Below are positions 7,101 through 14,838 of a stretch of DNA of 23,578 nucleotides, one piece after another. The notes under the pieces were generated by a model. It did not search any database, was not told the DNA's origin, and was given only the letters and a program-made list of their open reading frames with translations. The stretch's first letter is position 1; each line of letters starts with the position of its first letter. Source of the DNA: Verrucomicrobia subdivision 3 bacterium UBA7542 (GTDB taxonomy: Bacteria; Verrucomicrobiota; Verrucomicrobiia; Limisphaerales; UBA11358); assembly GCA_002479245.1 (NCBI GenBank), contig DLMG01000112.1:1-23578 (forward strand), read 5' to 3'. The translations under genes and the position numbers were made by a program.

Positions 7101-8053
7101 TGTTATCTTTGATTAAAAAATGGGCTTCCTTCGTGCGCTTCTCGCACACGGTCTTCGCACTGCCCTTCGCGCTGGCGGCCATGGCCGTCGCCGCGCGCGA
7201 GAATCGCGGCTGGCCGGGTTGGCGGACGTTTGGACTGGTTCTCGCAGCGATGGTCTGTGCGCGAACGTGCGCGATGGCTTTCAACCGTATCGTGGACCGC
7301 AAATCCGACGCGCTGAATCCGCGCACCGCCGGCCGCCATCTGCCCACCGGACAAATTTCACTGGCGGGGGCAATTGCACTCTGCATTCTGTCGGCGGCTG
7401 GTCTGATCGCCGTCAGTTGCCTCCTGAATCCGCTGTGTTTTTACTTGTCACCCGTCGCGCTCGTGGCGATTTGTTTTTATTCGTTGACCAAGCGGTTCAC
7501 GGATTACACGCACGTTTTTCTCGGCCTCGCGCTCGCGCTCGCGCCGGTGGGCGCATGGCTGGCGGTGAAAGGTGAATTCGGCTTCGCGTCACCCGCAGGC
7601 ATGTTCTCGTCGCCCGATTCCTTTTGGGCTTGGGAACAGGCAGCGCGTGTTGGCATGCAGCCGGTCGTTCTTGCGTTGGCGGTCGTGCTGTGGCTCGTGG
7701 GCTTCGACATCATTTACTCGCTTCAGGATTACGAGTTCGACAAAGCGCACGGGCTGCACTCACTCGTTGTGGCGTGGGGACAAAAGAATGCGCTGCAAGC
7801 GGCGTTCCTCGCGCACATGGTGATGTGCGGGCTGCTGCTCGCGTTCGGTTTGCTCTGCCGATTTCGCATCGCGTATCTCGTCGGCTGGATGATCATCGTC
7901 GGCTGCCTCGTGCTGGAACACTGGATTGCGCGCCGCCGCAGTCTCGATTGGATCAACCTCGCGTTCTTCCGGCTCAACGCCGTTGTAAGTGCGGTTTTTT
8001 TAATCGTGACGGTGGCGGAAGTGGTGTTTCAGGGCGGGTTTCGGCTGCGATGA
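7100..8053 (+). CDS. mqnP: UbiA-family prenyltransferase, probable MqnP of the futalosine pathway
   Basis: The 317-aa integral membrane enzyme attaches a polyprenyl chain to an aromatic acid. Both aspartate-rich motifs are present: N62-R-I-V-D66-R-K-S-D70 in the first and D210-Y-E-F-D214 in the second (YSLQDYEFDKAHGLHS). About eight hydrophobic segments can be counted. RFSHTVFALPFALAAM and NPRTAGRHLPTGQIS are typical of the 4-hydroxybenzoate octaprenyltransferase-like branch used in futalosine-pathway organisms. An extra loop is present at about residues 162-186. The MqnP assignment rests on the nearby mqnE and mqnA genes. The repeat ending at 7100 abuts the ATG and leaves no recognisable Shine-Dalgarno sequence. 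Confidence 0.87.
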   Translation: MLSLIKKWASFVRFSHTVFALPFALAAMAVAARENRGWPGWRTFGLVLAAMVCARTCAMAFNRIVDRKSDALNPRTAGRHLPTGQISLAGAIALCILSAAGLIAVSCLLNPLCFYLSPVALVAICFYSLTKRFTDYTHVFLGLALALAPVGAWLAVKGEFGFASPAGMFSSPDSFWAWEQAARVGMQPVVLALAVVLWLVGFDIIYSLQDYEFDKAHGLHSLVVAWGQKNALQAAFLAHMVMCGLLLAFGLLCRFRIAYLVGWMIIVGCLVLEHWIARRRSLDWINLAFFRLNAVVSAVFLIVTVAEVVFQGGFRLR

Positions 8054-8061
8054 TGCATTGG

Positions 8062-8160
8062 GAACATCCAACAACCAACGCCCAACATCGAACATCCAAT
8101 GATGCTATGGCCCCGTTCCATTGGATGTTGGGCGTTCGATGTTGAATGTTGGATGTTTTC
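8062..8160. repeat. Long hairpin of AACATCCAAC-type units, copy 1
   Basis: The left arm at about 8062-8101 and right arm at 8119-8160 are inverted copies built from AACATCCAAC, AACATCGAAC and CCAACGCCC-like units, with a 17-nt loop. It begins 8 nt after the prenyltransferase stop and is followed by TTTTC and a T-rich stretch, so it could end transcription; that is inference. Copy 2 lies at 19901-19986, just downstream of mqnA. Confidence 0.88.
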
Positions 8161-8208
8161 TAATTTTTCCCGGTAACATCCGTCGTGATTTGCTTCTGAG
8201 TTGGGTGT

Positions 8209-11200
8209 ATGAGTGGCACCAAAGTGACCCCGTCTGACATCCCGAAATGTCCGCAATGCGGCACGCCACTGCTGGCTGGCGCACTTGCCGGACTCTGCCC
8301 CGCCTGCCTCCTGAAACAGGGCGCCGACGAGACCGCCATGAGCGGACAGGCGCCACCGTTCCAGCCGCCGTCTATTTCCGAACTGGCGCCGCTGTTCCCG
8401 CAGCTCGAAATCCTTGAACTCATCGGCAAGGGCGGCATGGGCGCGGTTTACAAGGCGCGACAGAAACAATTGGAGCGCATTGTCGCGCTCAAAATTCTTC
8501 CGCCCGGCATTGGCCGCGCCGCCGCCTTCGCCGGGCGCTTCGCGCGCGAAGCCAAGGCGCTCGCGAAACTGAATCATCCCGGCATTGTCACGCTTTACGA
8601 GTTCGGCCACGTTCAAAGTAGCGCAGGCGTCTCGCCTACATCCGGCTCTCACCCCTCAACCATCAACTCTCAACCACTTTACTACTTCCTGATGGAATTC
8701 GTGGATGGCGTGAACCTGCGTCAGTTGCTGCACGCCGGACGCATCGCCCCGCGGGAGGCGCTGGCCATCGTCCCGCAAATCTGCGACGCGCTCCAGTTCG
8801 CGCATGACCAGGGCATCGTTCATCGCGATATCAAGCCGGAAAATATTTTGCTCGACCGGAGAGGCCGCGTGAAGGTGGCGGATTTCGGTCTGGCCAAGCT
8901 GGTGGGAGAGGTAGGGCAGACATTCCTGTCTGCCGGTCCCGGCGACTTTCCAGTCGCCAGTTCCAGCGGTGCGAACACGGGACAGGAAAGTCCCGTGAAC
9001 CCGCAGACTGGAAAGTCTGCGCTACCGCCGCCGGCGCTGACCGATGCCGGCAAGGTCATGGGCACGCCGAATTACATGGCGCCGGAACAGGTGGAACATC
9101 CCAACGACGTGGATCATCGCGCGGACATTTACGCGCTGGGCGTGGTGTTTTACCAGATGCTCACCGGCGAACTGCCCGGCAAACCAATTGTTCCGCCGTC
9201 GTCCTGCACGCGCGGGATGGTCATTGACGTGCGCCTCGATGAAGTGGTGCTGCGCGCGTTGGAAAAGAAACCCGAACTCCGCTATCAGCAAGTCAGCGAA
9301 GTCAAGACGATGGTGGAAACCATCGTTGGTAACGCCGTCGTCCCGCCGGCCGAACCGGGCGTCGCGCCCAGCTCATCGTCCAACAAATTTGTCAACGAGC
9401 CGCCCAGCGCGACGCCGGACGGAGCACGCGGGATGCGCACGCTCCCCGAAACTCCGCCGCGCTTCTCGCGCATGGCCTTCGTCGGTGCCGCATGGACGCC
9501 TTTCTTCCTTGCCGCGATTCTGTCCATTACTCTCGGTCAGGAACAGTTTCCCCAAGCCTACGGCAGCCTGTCCCGGTTGTTGCTCTTTCTGGGGCTGGCC
9601 GCGCCGGTGACCACGACAATTTTTGGCTGGCTGGCCGTCGCACAAATCCATCGTTCAGCCAGAAGGTTTCACGGATTGGAACTGGCGGTGTTCGACGGAT
9701 TGCTTTTCCCATTGCTCGGATTGGATGTATTAATCGGGGTCTTGTGGTTGGTGCTGGCAAAAACTGCAGCCAGTTGGAAAGGTCTCAATGGCTCGCTGTT
9801 TGTCAATTTATGGGACTTTGCGTTTTGGATATTGCTCCTGATCGTGATTTGTGCGGTCGTTGATTTCCTGATTGTCCGCCGGATCTGGCGCGGGGCGAAT
9901 CAGCCACCCGAAGGCATGGGTGCTTCAGCCAAACCCCGTTGGACGAGAGGCGTCTTGCAGGCTTCTGTGTTTGGGATGCTGGCGCTGGGTGTCATCAGTT
10001 TTACCACGGCGTCCCTGGTCTTGTGCGCCCGGAATGTGGACAACGTGAATCGGCCATTTGTGGATGACCCGCAGGCGATCGGCCAGTGGACCAGTGTTGA
10101 TTTCGTCGGAGCACCGGAAGATTTCAAGCCCGGCTCGCGGTTCTCCCAGTTTGATTTGCCCGTCTTTCAAAAGTTCACCGTGTTGCCCGGCGGCAGGACG
10201 AGCTATCGATGGCTCACCTGGACCCGGGGAGTGATCATCAACCCAGGCGAGAGAACGGCGGCTGGTTACGAGATCAGGAACCTTGCCGGGACCAATTTCA
10301 TGTTCGTGGAATGGAAAAATGGTGATTATATCCTCTTTCATTCAAAGCCTGGATTATACGTGTTGCGCCAGAACGGAGAGGCAAATCCCAACTTTTACAT
10401 CGGCCAGGCTTCTTTCCCCAAAGGCGATTCCATTGAAATCACCTCTGTCGAGCGAACCCCGGAACGGATGGTGGTTAAAGGCCATTACAATCTGGTCAGC
10501 CATGATCAGGCGCTGCTGGCGCTTTACATCACCACTTCAACTAATATACGTGTTCCGGAAGACTCACAACAGCGGATGCAGATTTCCAAAGGGCGCGGCG
10601 ATTTTGAATTGATTCATTCCCATCTTGTTCCGGGGCTGCCCCATGTGTGGATGTATGCCGATGGCGAAACACTCGCCAATCTCTATTTTGGAACCAAGGC
10701 CGAAGCCCTTGAAGAGAACAAGGCAAACTGGATCACCAATGCCACGCTTGCCTCCGCCAAACGTCATTTGCGCAAAGAAGACACTTATACCATAACATCC
10801 GTTCTCCAGGTTCTTAATCCCGTCAATCCTGCCGACATGAACGATGATTTTCAGGACGCGCGGGTGCTGGCACAGGACAAAGACTCCTGCACGGTCGAGG
10901 TGACCTATTATCCGTTCTACCAACCGGCCATTGGCGAGAACCCCAATTGGCGCACGGATGACGCTGGCATGACCCAATATCTCAAACCAACGGCCACCGA
11001 GAACTGGGACGAAGCCATGCGGCGTGATCTCATTGCGGAACTCCGTCAGGCGAACATTGACCCGGATCGCCTGACGGACAAGCAACTCGTCGAACGGGTC
11101 TCAGCGTGGGCCATGAACCGTGCCCATTCGACACATGCCTTCTCCATCTGGGGCGTCTATTTCCCGGATGGCAGGCCCGCAGTCTATCCTCCATTGCGGG

Positions 11201-12945
11201 ACGCGTTTGATCGGGAGAAACCTGATCCGACCTGGACCGATCAGCAAATGTTCGAGCAGGAGGCGCTTGGCCGGTCCATGTTCTCCAACAAAGTGCATGG
11301 CGCCTGCACGTCGTCTTCAGTGTATCTGGCCACCATCTTCCGCGCCTTGGGCATCCCGGCCCGCATTGTTTTCTGTATTCCCCCGTTCGACCCGAACGAC
11401 GACGCCCAGGCCCGGATGTTTTATGACAACATGCACCACAACCAGGTCCGGGAGACGGTCCGGGCTGCGCTCGACGGCACGGGCGGCTTTCAAGACCACA
11501 TGTTCAACGAAGTCTATGTTGACCATCACTGGATGCGGCTCAATTACAAAACCCTGGGACAGCCAATCCTGGATGCCCATTATTTTGGACTCTTAACTCA
11601 CATTTACACCTGCTCCGACCTCAGTCAGGTGCCGCTGGCGCAGACTTGGGGAATGCGTTACTTCAAATATCCGGCAGACCAGCCGAAATTCTCCTCGGTG
11701 AACCCGTATCGTCTGATCTCCATTCACGACCATTTCGGTGCCAACGCACGTCTGGACAACCCGCCGGTTCCGGTGGCCGAATTGCGGACGGTTACGATCA
11801 TCGGGCTCTATCCCAAAGGTTCTCCGGCGGTTCCGAAGTGGGTCGAGGAGGAGACCTGGCAGAAAACCGGGACGGATTTTCTTATTGCCAGTCAGGAATG
11901 GGGTCCCGATGGTTCTTACCACCGGATGAGCGCATTCGAGAAGCGGGCTGGGCAGGAGTTCCTGCTTACTGCATCGGGATATCCAACCGTTAAGGCCCAC
12001 TTGAATCGCCTTACCTTGAGCAGCCGCGACAGCGGTTTCCAGGCATACGCCGCACAGTTCGCCACTGAAGACAAAGCCAAGCTGGTCCCCGGAGTCGCCT
12101 ATAACATTCAGCCAATAAATATTAGCGAAACCTACCGATGGGTCGTAGCGCCGGACATCACGCTGCTTATGTTGAAAAACGACAAGCTGGCGCAAAGTGA
12201 AAACGCCCTTGAGAAAACTGCGAATTCCCCGGCTTCGACCAACTCGACAGCCACCGATATAAAAAATAATACCGAGGCAGCCGCATTGCCGGCGATCCAG
12301 GCCTGGCTGGGACTGGTGGACGGCGGACAATACGCCGAGAGCTGGCGGCAGGCGTCGGAAAGTTTTCACGCCATGGTGACGCAGGACGACTGGGTGGACA
12401 AAGTGGAGAGTGCCCGCAAGCCGCTGGGGAAATTGCTCTCCCGCAAAGTGGAAAAGGCGGAGCCGAACGGTTCGTATTTCGTCGCGAAATTCGACAGTTC
12501 ATTCGAAGCCTTGAAAGCCTCGTCCGAAACGGTCACGTGTGTATTGGAAACGAACGGACAGTGGCGGACAGTGGCTTATCTCATCGTCCCCCGCGGCATC
12601 ACCAACAGCGCGGCGGTTGAGCCGGCGCAAAGCTGGTTGCGGGACATTGACAACGGCAACTACGCGCAAAGCTGGACCAATGCCGCGGCGTATTTTCAAC
12701 AGGCGATCACTTCGGAAAAATTGGCGGAGTCGTTGCAACAGGCCCGCAAACCATTGGGACCACTGGTTTCCCGAAAAATCAAGTCGGCGCAGGAACTGGC
12801 GTCGCTTCCGGGCGCGCCGGACGGCCGCTACATCGTTATGCAGTTCGAGACTTCCTTCACCAACAAGAAATCCGCGGTGGAAACCGTTACCTTCATGCAG
12901 GAAAAAGATGGCCAATGGCGGGCGGCGGGGTATTACATCAAATGA
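8209..12945 (+). CDS. Transmembrane Ser/Thr protein kinase with transglutaminase-like and two DUF4019-like domains
   Basis: The 1578-aa protein begins with a zinc ribbon (C14, C17, C30, C33), then a Hanks-type kinase: GKGGMGAVYK (73-82), catalytic K95, HRDIKPEN (D207), DFG (225-227) and APE (291-293). About five membrane helices lie between 422 and 607. The rest should be extracytoplasmic. It holds a transglutaminase-like fold at about 1025-1115, with C1033 in HGACTSSSVYLATIFRALGIPAR and H1097 in DHMFNEVYV; the third residue is N1112 where Asp is usual. Two DUF4019-like repeats follow (about 1357-1465 and 1470-1578). The protein thus joins an external sensor or peptidoglycan-related module to a cytoplasmic kinase. 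Two repeat-derived peptides interrupt the kinase domain (about 137-157 and 234-273), the second in the activation segment. A secreted DUF4019 protein and an ECF sigma factor follow downstream. Confidence 0.9.
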   Translation: MSGTKVTPSDIPKCPQCGTPLLAGALAGLCPACLLKQGADETAMSGQAPPFQPPSISELAPLFPQLEILELIGKGGMGAVYKARQKQLERIVALKILPPGIGRAAAFAGRFAREAKALAKLNHPGIVTLYEFGHVQSSAGVSPTSGSHPSTINSQPLYYFLMEFVDGVNLRQLLHAGRIAPREALAIVPQICDALQFAHDQGIVHRDIKPENILLDRRGRVKVADFGLAKLVGEVGQTFLSAGPGDFPVASSSGANTGQESPVNPQTGKSALPPPALTDAGKVMGTPNYMAPEQVEHPNDVDHRADIYALGVVFYQMLTGELPGKPIVPPSSCTRGMVIDVRLDEVVLRALEKKPELRYQQVSEVKTMVETIVGNAVVPPAEPGVAPSSSSNKFVNEPPSATPDGARGMRTLPETPPRFSRMAFVGAAWTPFFLAAILSITLGQEQFPQAYGSLSRLLLFLGLAAPVTTTIFGWLAVAQIHRSARRFHGLELAVFDGLLFPLLGLDVLIGVLWLVLAKTAASWKGLNGSLFVNLWDFAFWILLLIVICAVVDFLIVRRIWRGANQPPEGMGASAKPRWTRGVLQASVFGMLALGVISFTTASLVLCARNVDNVNRPFVDDPQAIGQWTSVDFVGAPEDFKPGSRFSQFDLPVFQKFTVLPGGRTSYRWLTWTRGVIINPGERTAAGYEIRNLAGTNFMFVEWKNGDYILFHSKPGLYVLRQNGEANPNFYIGQASFPKGDSIEITSVERTPERMVVKGHYNLVSHDQALLALYITTSTNIRVPEDSQQRMQISKGRGDFELIHSHLVPGLPHVWMYADGETLANLYFGTKAEALEENKANWITNATLASAKRHLRKEDTYTITSVLQVLNPVNPADMNDDFQDARVLAQDKDSCTVEVTYYPFYQPAIGENPNWRTDDAGMTQYLKPTATENWDEAMRRDLIAELRQANIDPDRLTDKQLVERVSAWAMNRAHSTHAFSIWGVYFPDGRPAVYPPLRDAFDREKPDPTWTDQQMFEQEALGRSMFSNKVHGACTSSSVYLATIFRALGIPARIVFCIPPFDPNDDAQARMFYDNMHHNQVRETVRAALDGTGGFQDHMFNEVYVDHHWMRLNYKTLGQPILDAHYFGLLTHIYTCSDLSQVPLAQTWGMRYFKYPADQPKFSSVNPYRLISIHDHFGANARLDNPPVPVAELRTVTIIGLYPKGSPAVPKWVEEETWQKTGTDFLIASQEWGPDGSYHRMSAFEKRAGQEFLLTASGYPTVKAHLNRLTLSSRDSGFQAYAAQFATEDKAKLVPGVAYNIQPINISETYRWVVAPDITLLMLKNDKLAQSENALEKTANSPASTNSTATDIKNNTEAAALPAIQAWLGLVDGGQYAESWRQASESFHAMVTQDDWVDKVESARKPLGKLLSRKVEKAEPNGSYFVAKFDSSFEALKASSETVTCVLETNGQWRTVAYLIVPRGITNSAAVEPAQSWLRDIDNGNYAQSWTNAAAYFQQAITSEKLAESLQQARKPLGPLVSRKIKSAQELASLPGAPDGRYIVMQFETSFTNKKSAVETVTFMQEKDGQWRAAGYYIK
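8618..8639. repeat. REP-like half element (loop TCT) inside the kinase gene
   Basis: A GTAG tetranucleotide at 8618-8621 is followed by GGCG, TCT and CGCC hairpin and CTAC at 8636-8639. It encodes SAGVSPT. The same peptide and hairpin plan occurs in mqnE at 15259-15285 (SAGVSPA). The flanking run to about 8675 is made of short CAACCATCAACTC-like units. Together they separate the kinase strand ending EFG from YYFLMEFVDG, which are nearly adjacent in ordinary kinases. Confidence 0.65.
8910..9026. repeat. REPIN-like palindrome, loop TTCC, four hairpins, inside the kinase activation segment
   Basis: Ends are GGTAG (8910-8914) and CTACC (9022-9026). Inside are four perfect hairpins: 8915-8934 and 8941-8958 with loop TTCC, and 8976-8997 and 9003-9020 with the inverted loop GGAA. 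Stem sequences differ between hairpins while pairing is kept. Total length is 117 nt, 39 codons, and the frame is open throughout, encoding VGQTFLSAG to TGKSALP. Confidence 0.92.
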
Positions 12946-12970
12946 TTTAACCAAACAAAAACCATGAATA

Positions 12971-12976
12971 AAGGAA
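12971..12976 (+). promoter_or_regulatory. Ribosome binding site AAGGAA for the DUF4019 gene
   Basis: AAGGAA lies 4 nt before the ATG at 12981. It is one of the few clear Shine-Dalgarno sequences in the window and fixes this start. Confidence 0.6.
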
Positions 12977-12980
12977 CCCA

Positions 12981-13424
12981 ATGAAAATCAACCTGACTCA
13001 ATCCTCATTCGTCAAATTGCTGTGTGCGGCCCTCCTGGCCGTTGCCGCTTCCGGTTATGCCGCGGAAAACAATGCCGGCGCGGAGAAGGCCGCAACTACG
13101 GCGGCCCAAACGTGGCTGACGGAGATTGACAATGGCGATTACACCCAAAGCTGGCAGGAGGCGTCCGCCTTTTTTCGGAGTGCGGTCACGAAAGACAAGT
13201 GGAAGACATCCTTGGAAACTGTTCGCAAGCCGTTGGGCAAACTGACGTCCCGCAAAGTGAAGAAGGCGCAGTCTGCCGCGTCGCTTCCCGGCGCGCCTGA
13301 TGGTCAATACGTTGTGGTGCAGTTCGACACCGTGTTTGCGGACAAGCCATCCGCAGTCGAAACCGTCACGTTCATGCTGGAAAATGATGGCCAATGGCGG
13401 GCAGCGGGGTATTTCATCAAATGA
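12981..13424 (+). CDS. Secreted DUF4019-like protein
   Basis: The 147-aa product has a signal peptide (basic start, hydrophobic LLCAALLAVAASGYA, likely cleavage after GYA near residue 28) and one DUF4019-like domain. By eye the mature part is more than half identical to the last domain of the preceding kinase, sharing IDNG, QSW, RKPLG, SLPGAPDG, SAVETVTFM and DGQWRAAGY. It is therefore a paralogue of the kinase's own external domain, either the source or the product of a local duplication. The gene lies 35 nt after the kinase stop with a good ribosome binding site. A role as soluble partner, competitor or ligand of the kinase's external region is possible but unproven. The molecular function of DUF4019 is not known to me. 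Confidence 0.85.
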   Translation: MKINLTQSSFVKLLCAALLAVAASGYAAENNAGAEKAATTAAQTWLTEIDNGDYTQSWQEASAFFRSAVTKDKWKTSLETVRKPLGKLTSRKVKKAQSAASLPGAPDGQYVVVQFDTVFADKPSAVETVTFMLENDGQWRAAGYFIK

Positions 13425-13458
13425 TTTGATCAACCCAAACCATCAACCGTGTTGGCCG

Positions 13459-13791
13459 ATGAACGACACGCCCATTTATATTTCAAAGCGGACAGGCAAA
13501 GGCCTGTGGCAGGAATACCGTATCTACCCGGACCGGCTGGAACTCCAAGCGTGGGTGCTTTTTCACACTGTCGTCATTCCCGTCCGCGAAATCCGGAGCA
13601 TCGAAGTCCGTCCATCCTTTTTTGGCGGCCGGAAAGGTTTCACTTGGGGGGTAAAGATTGATAACTGTGACCTCTGCCGCCACGTTTTAATCCAGCGAAC
13701 GTCGGGGTTTTTCAAACGTATTGCATTTTCACCGGATGACCCGGAAAAATTCGTGGCCGTGTGCCAATCCATCATGCCGGGAACTGTTTGA
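13459..13791 (+). CDS. Small PH-like domain protein (unknown function)
   Basis: I chose the ATG at 13459 (110 aa); the open frame extends further upstream but there it only shadows the DUF4019 gene. The protein runs as successive beta strands: GKGLWQEYRIYPDRLELQAWVLFHTVVIPVREIRSIEVRP, then FTWGVKIDN and RHVLIQRTSGFFKRIAFSPDDPEKFVAVC. The pattern YRIYPDRLEL...IPVREIRSIEVR with a final helix is that of bacterial PH-like domains. There is no signal peptide. It lies 34 nt after the DUF4019 gene and is probably cotranscribed with the kinase cluster. No ribosome binding site is obvious. Confidence 0.75.
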   Translation: MNDTPIYISKRTGKGLWQEYRIYPDRLELQAWVLFHTVVIPVREIRSIEVRPSFFGGRKGFTWGVKIDNCDLCRHVLIQRTSGFFKRIAFSPDDPEKFVAVCQSIMPGTV

Positions 13792-13831
13792 CCTCCGAAC
13801 ATTCCAATCAGCGTTCAGGCGCGTTTGCTTA

Positions 13832-13900
13832 TGTAGGAGACGAGGTAACGAGTCTAAAACCACAGTTAATAGTTAGAGACTCCTTACGTCGTCTCCTACA
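13832..13900. repeat. REPIN-like palindrome, family A, intergenic copy
   Basis: Arms 13832-13855 and 13877-13900 are inverted copies with a 21-nt spacer, ending in TGTAG and CTACA. The arms are the same as in the ogt copy (2456-2535), but the spacer differs in length and sequence. It fills the gap between the PH-like gene and the sigma factor gene, ending 9 nt before the sigma factor ATG. Confidence 0.92.
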
Positions 13901-13909
13901 ATTTCTGAA

Positions 13910-14659
13910 ATGACCTCTGAAGCTTCCACGCCATCCACGGGCGCGCCCGGCGACATTTTCGCCACGACGCACTGGACGGTCGTGCTCGCGGCGGGCAAAC
14001 GTTCCACGCCGCAATCCGACCGGGCGCTGGAGGAACTGTGCCGCACCTACTGGTTCCCGCTCTATGCCTACGTCCGCCGCCGCGGCCATTCGAAGGAAGA
14101 CGCCGAGGACCTCACCCAGGAATTTTTCGCGCGGTTCCTGGAAAAAAATTATCTCGAAGGTCTGAGCGCCGAACGCGGCCGTTTCCGCGCCTTCCTGCTC
14201 GCGTCCTTGAAACATTTTCTGGCCAATGAATGGGACAAATCCCGGCGCCAGAAGCGCGGCGGCGGCGTGACGCCGCTGTCCCTTGACTGGCAGACCGCCG
14301 ACACGCAATTTCAAATCGCCGCCACTACCGAGCCGAGTCCCGACAAGGCGTTCGACCGCGAGTGGGCCGTGACCCTGCTGGCCAAGGTCATCGAGCGGCT
14401 GCAGGCCGAGTGCGAGGCGGATGGCCGGGGAAAACAGTTCACGGAACTGAAAATCTTCCTCACCGCCGGCAAGGGTGCGTTGTCCCATGCCGCCGCCGCC
14501 AAAACGCTGGGCCTGGACGAAGGCGCGGTGCGCGTGGCCGTGCATCGGCTGCGGAAACGCTACCGGCAACTGCTCCGTGACGAAATCGCGCAAACGCTGG
14601 CCGATGCCGCCGACGTGGACGAGGAAATGCGTGCGCTGTTCGGGGCGTTTGCGACATAA
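13910..14659 (+). CDS. ECF-type RNA polymerase sigma factor
   Basis: The 249-aa protein has sigma region 2 (FATTHWTVVLAAG, LCRTYWFPLYAYVRRRGHSKEDAEDLTQEFFARFLE, FRAFLLASLKHFLANEWDKSRRQKRGG; about residues 18-115) and region 4 with a helix-turn-helix (AAAKTLGLDEGAVRVAVHRLRKRYRQLLRDEI, about 197-228). There is no region 3. It belongs to the large ECF type typical of Verrucomicrobiota and Planctomycetota, in which control by a Ser/Thr kinase is known for some groups. A kinase gene upstream on the same strand makes it a candidate output of that kinase. No anti-sigma factor gene is adjacent, which fits kinase control. Its stop codon TAA forms the outer end of the repeat at 14658-14737. Confidence 0.9.
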   Translation: MTSEASTPSTGAPGDIFATTHWTVVLAAGKRSTPQSDRALEELCRTYWFPLYAYVRRRGHSKEDAEDLTQEFFARFLEKNYLEGLSAERGRFRAFLLASLKHFLANEWDKSRRQKRGGGVTPLSLDWQTADTQFQIAATTEPSPDKAFDREWAVTLLAKVIERLQAECEADGRGKQFTELKIFLTAGKGALSHAAAAKTLGLDEGAVRVAVHRLRKRYRQLLRDEIAQTLADAADVDEEMRALFGAFAT

Positions 14660-14737
14660 CGTGCTTCCGGCATCCTGCCGGAAGAACATTTTTGAAAACC
14701 AAGTCAGAACCGCCGGCAAGATGCGCGGCAGCACGTT
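14658..14737. repeat. REPIN-like palindrome, loop TCC/TCT, at the sigma factor 3' end
   Basis: AACGTGC at 14658 pairs with GCACGTT ending at 14737. The left hairpin is CTTCCGGCA, TCC, TGCCGGAAG (9-bp perfect stem, 14664-14684). The right hairpin (14712-14729) is imperfect, with central AGA, the inverse of TCT. T5 follows the left hairpin, so that half could also act as a terminator for the sigma factor gene. Confidence 0.8.
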
Positions 14738-14777
14738 GTTGGCGTATTTGCCTTACTCCACGGAAGATGCTAACTCT

Positions 14778-14831
14778 GTAGCCGCGCTTGTGAAAGCGCG
14801 GATTGGTCCGCCGATTCACATCGGCGGCTAC
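14778..14831. repeat. REPIN-like palindrome, loop GTGA, just before mqnE
   Basis: GTAG (14778-14781) and CTAC (14828-14831) bracket two perfect 8-bp hairpins: 14782-14801 with loop GTGA and 14808-14827 with loop TCAC, its inverse. The two stems differ (CCGCGCTT against CCGCCGAT) but both pair fully. Only 7 nt separate it from the mqnE ATG. Confidence 0.9.
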
Positions 14832-14838
14832 GAACAAA

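Noticed and set aside
8062..8160. CRISPR-like array in the AACATCC unit repeats
   Set aside because: Units are about 10 nt with no spacers and are arranged as an inverted pair, not as direct repeats with unique spacers; no cas gene is present.
13300..13458. Longer form of the PH-like protein
   Set aside because: The upstream extension only overlaps the 3' part of the DUF4019 gene in another frame; the ATG at 13459 begins the recognisable domain.
14803..14838. TTG start for mqnE
   Set aside because: It would translate part of the GTGA-loop repeat; the ATG at 14839 matches the usual MqnE N-terminus.
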